A DNA stretch of 7,304 bases from SXXH01 sp041165735 (lineage in GTDB: Bacteria; Planctomycetota; UBA1135; GCA-002686595). The notes under the pieces were generated by a model that made no database searches, was not told the DNA's origin, and saw only the letters and a program-made list of their open reading frames with translations. Positions within the stretch are counted from its first letter, which is position 1. Every line of letters starts with the position of its first letter. The position numbers and the translations under genes were made by a program. This document shows, piece by piece, positions 6,348 through 7,304 of the stretch. The stretch lies in the NCBI GenBank assembly GCA_046341775.1, contig JBKDQQ010000117.1:1-7304 (forward strand), in the 5' to 3' direction.

Positions 6348-7070
6348 ATGAGCAGCAACGAAGCGAACAGCCAAGTCGAAGCAGTCGAATCCGACGCGAC
6401 CACCAGCCCGCGAGGCGCGGATCCCGCGACTCTCGCGGCATCGGTGGAAGGCGAACTCGGACCGGGAATGGTGCTCGGCGAGTTGGCGCCCGAGGCGGAG
6501 CAGGAGCCCGCCAATGATGGACAACTCGGCCCAGGCGAGCTGCTGGACGACGAGTCCTTGCTGCGCGCCTTGACGGTTCTCGTCTATGCGTCGCCCGAGC
6601 CCCTGACGGACCGCAGGTTGCAGCAGCTGCTCGAGCGTCCCGCCCTGCCTCGCGTGCGTGCCGCCTTGGTCGCGTTGTCCGAGCGCCTGTCCGAGACCCG
6701 CCTGCCGCTCGAGTTGAGGCAGATCGCCGGCGGATGGCAGATCCTCACGGTCGCCGACCTCGGTCCCGTCGTGCAGCGGCTGGAGAAGGTGCGCAAGGCC
6801 GAGAAGTTGAGCGGCGCGGCGCTCGAGACCTTGGCCGTGGTCGCGTATCGCCAGCCGGTGACCAAGGCGGAGATCGAAGCCATTCGGGGGGTGCAGGCGG
6901 GGCCGATGCTGAGGATGTTGGTCGACCGCGGGATGGTGCGGGTGGCGGGCAGGGCGGATGTGCCGGGGCATCCGCTGCAGTACGGGACGACGAAGGGGTT
7001 CCTGGAGAGGTTTGGGTTGGCGAGTTTGGAGGAGTTGCCGAGGGATGCCGAGTTGTCGAAGGACACCTGA
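6348..7070 (+). CDS. scpB: Segregation and condensation protein ScpB
   Basis: The 240-residue product is a clear ScpB, the winged-helix dimer subunit that binds the ScpA kleisin and SMC to form bacterial condensin for chromosome segregation. The first winged helix starts near residue 70 (LLRALTVLVYASPEPLTDRRL) and ends in GGWQILT. The second carries the family signature LSGAALETLAVVAYRQPVTKAEIEAIRGV (155-183), followed by LLVDRG-like and PGHPLQYGTTKGFLERFGLASLEELP stretches. The usual PGRP is PGHP here. Residues 1-65 are an acidic, probably disordered N-terminal extension, longer than in most ScpB proteins. The ATG at 6348 is chosen because the ORF upstream of it is Arg/Cys-rich and unlike a protein end. 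Only a weak purine stretch (AAGAAG) precedes it. scpA is not in the window. The last 61 codons have a marked third-position G preference, described in the findings. Confidence 0.97.
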   Translation: MSSNEANSQVEAVESDATTSPRGADPATLAASVEGELGPGMVLGELAPEAEQEPANDGQLGPGELLDDESLLRALTVLVYASPEPLTDRRLQQLLERPALPRVRAALVALSERLSETRLPLELRQIAGGWQILTVADLGPVVQRLEKVRKAEKLSGAALETLAVVAYRQPVTKAEIEAIRGVQAGPMLRMLVDRGMVRVAGRADVPGHPLQYGTTKGFLERFGLASLEELPRDAELSKDT

Positions 7071-7090
7071 CGATACTGGTCCCTTTCGCT

Positions 7091-7125
7091 GTGCACGCCC
7101 GCGCGCTTTCGCGCCTGGCGTGCAC
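7091..7125 (+). terminator. Hairpin terminator after scpB
   Basis: GTGCACGCC (7091-7099) pairs perfectly with GGCGTGCAC (7117-7125). Inside this, GCGCG (7101-7105) pairs with CGCGC (7110-7114) around a CTTT loop, with only a small internal mismatch. A moderately T-rich tail (GGTTGTTTC) follows. The hairpin begins 21 bases after the scpB stop, a normal place for a Rho-independent terminator. The tail is weaker than in Escherichia coli terminators, so Rho assistance is possible. Confidence 0.7.
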
Positions 7126-7304
7126 GGTTGTTTCGATGCCCGCTTCGTCGCTGCTCGCTAGGCGGCACCTTTCGCCGTCGCGACCCATCCGCCTGGCGCT
7201 TGGACGCAGCGCCCATCGCCGAAGACCCTCCAGCGCACAAGCTCCGCGAGTTGCAGCCGCCTGCGCTCGAGCCCATGCAGCATCGCCGGGCTGCGCCGCC
7301 TGTC
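7126..7304. other. Unassigned 3' end of the window
   Basis: No RNA gene, repeat or confident CDS is visible. Two + strand frames stay open to the right edge. One starts with an ATG at 7136 but is Arg-rich and has low third-position GC. The other has better third-position GC, with a TTG at 7200 and an ATG at 7275. It might be the beginning of the next gene, but too little is present to name it. Confidence 0.4.

Noticed and set aside
7136..7304. Possible start of another gene on the + strand (ATG 7136, TTG 7200 or ATG 7275)
   Set aside because: Too short to show a family. The ATG 7136 frame is Arg/Ala/Ser-rich with poor third-position GC. The TTG/ATG frame has better composition but no motif and no Shine-Dalgarno.
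1..7304. CRISPR arrays, insertion sequences, tRNA genes or attachment sites
   Set aside because: No direct repeats with spacers, terminal inverted repeats, transposase motifs or tRNA-like cloverleafs were seen on either strand.

Overview
The window is very GC-rich (roughly 70% by eye) and densely coding. All six recognisable genes lie on the + strand. No tRNA, rRNA, insertion sequence, CRISPR array or phage gene is visible. The gene set suggests a Gram-negative-type bacterium with a high-GC genome. It includes pseudopilins, an exported repeat and zinc-motif protein with small beta-barrel-like modules, a SurA/PpiC-like lipoprotein and ScpB. Planctomycetota or a neighbouring phylum is my best guess. 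That guess rests on protein style, not on a marker gene.

Region 1 (about 3-3546) is a translationally coupled pseudopilin block. It starts with a long glycine-rich protein of unknown function that is open at the left edge of the window. A large GspJ/PulJ-like prepilin and a GspI/PilV-like prepilin follow. Each of the two junctions is a GTGA overlap, and each start has a Shine-Dalgarno sequence. In type II secretion systems GspI and GspJ associate with GspK in the pseudopilus tip, so the first protein is probably a co-assembled or surface partner. The first two genes also share a repeated beta-rich motif: two copies in the glycine-rich protein and one at the C-terminus of the GspJ-like protein.

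Region 2 (3600-6280) holds two exported proteins joined by a TGATG overlap. The first has a Sec signal peptide, two short beta-barrel-like modules, a helical (TPR-like) middle and two CxxCxGxG motifs at its C-terminus, one of which also reads CxxCH. The second is a probable lipoprotein with a SurA/PpiC architecture. Its rotamase domain lacks both histidines of the classical parvulin active site, so it is more likely a chaperone than an enzyme.

Region 3 (6348-7070) is scpB, the winged-helix subunit of the SMC-ScpAB condensin, followed by a strong hairpin terminator (7091-7125). The last quarter of scpB switches abruptly to codons ending in G. Nothing convincing could be assigned in the last 175 bases.

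The most interesting points are the shared repeat linking the two large secretion-type proteins, the ambiguous CxxCH/zinc motif in an exported protein, the apparently dead parvulin, and the intragenic codon shift in scpB. No complete new defence or mobile system is visible.
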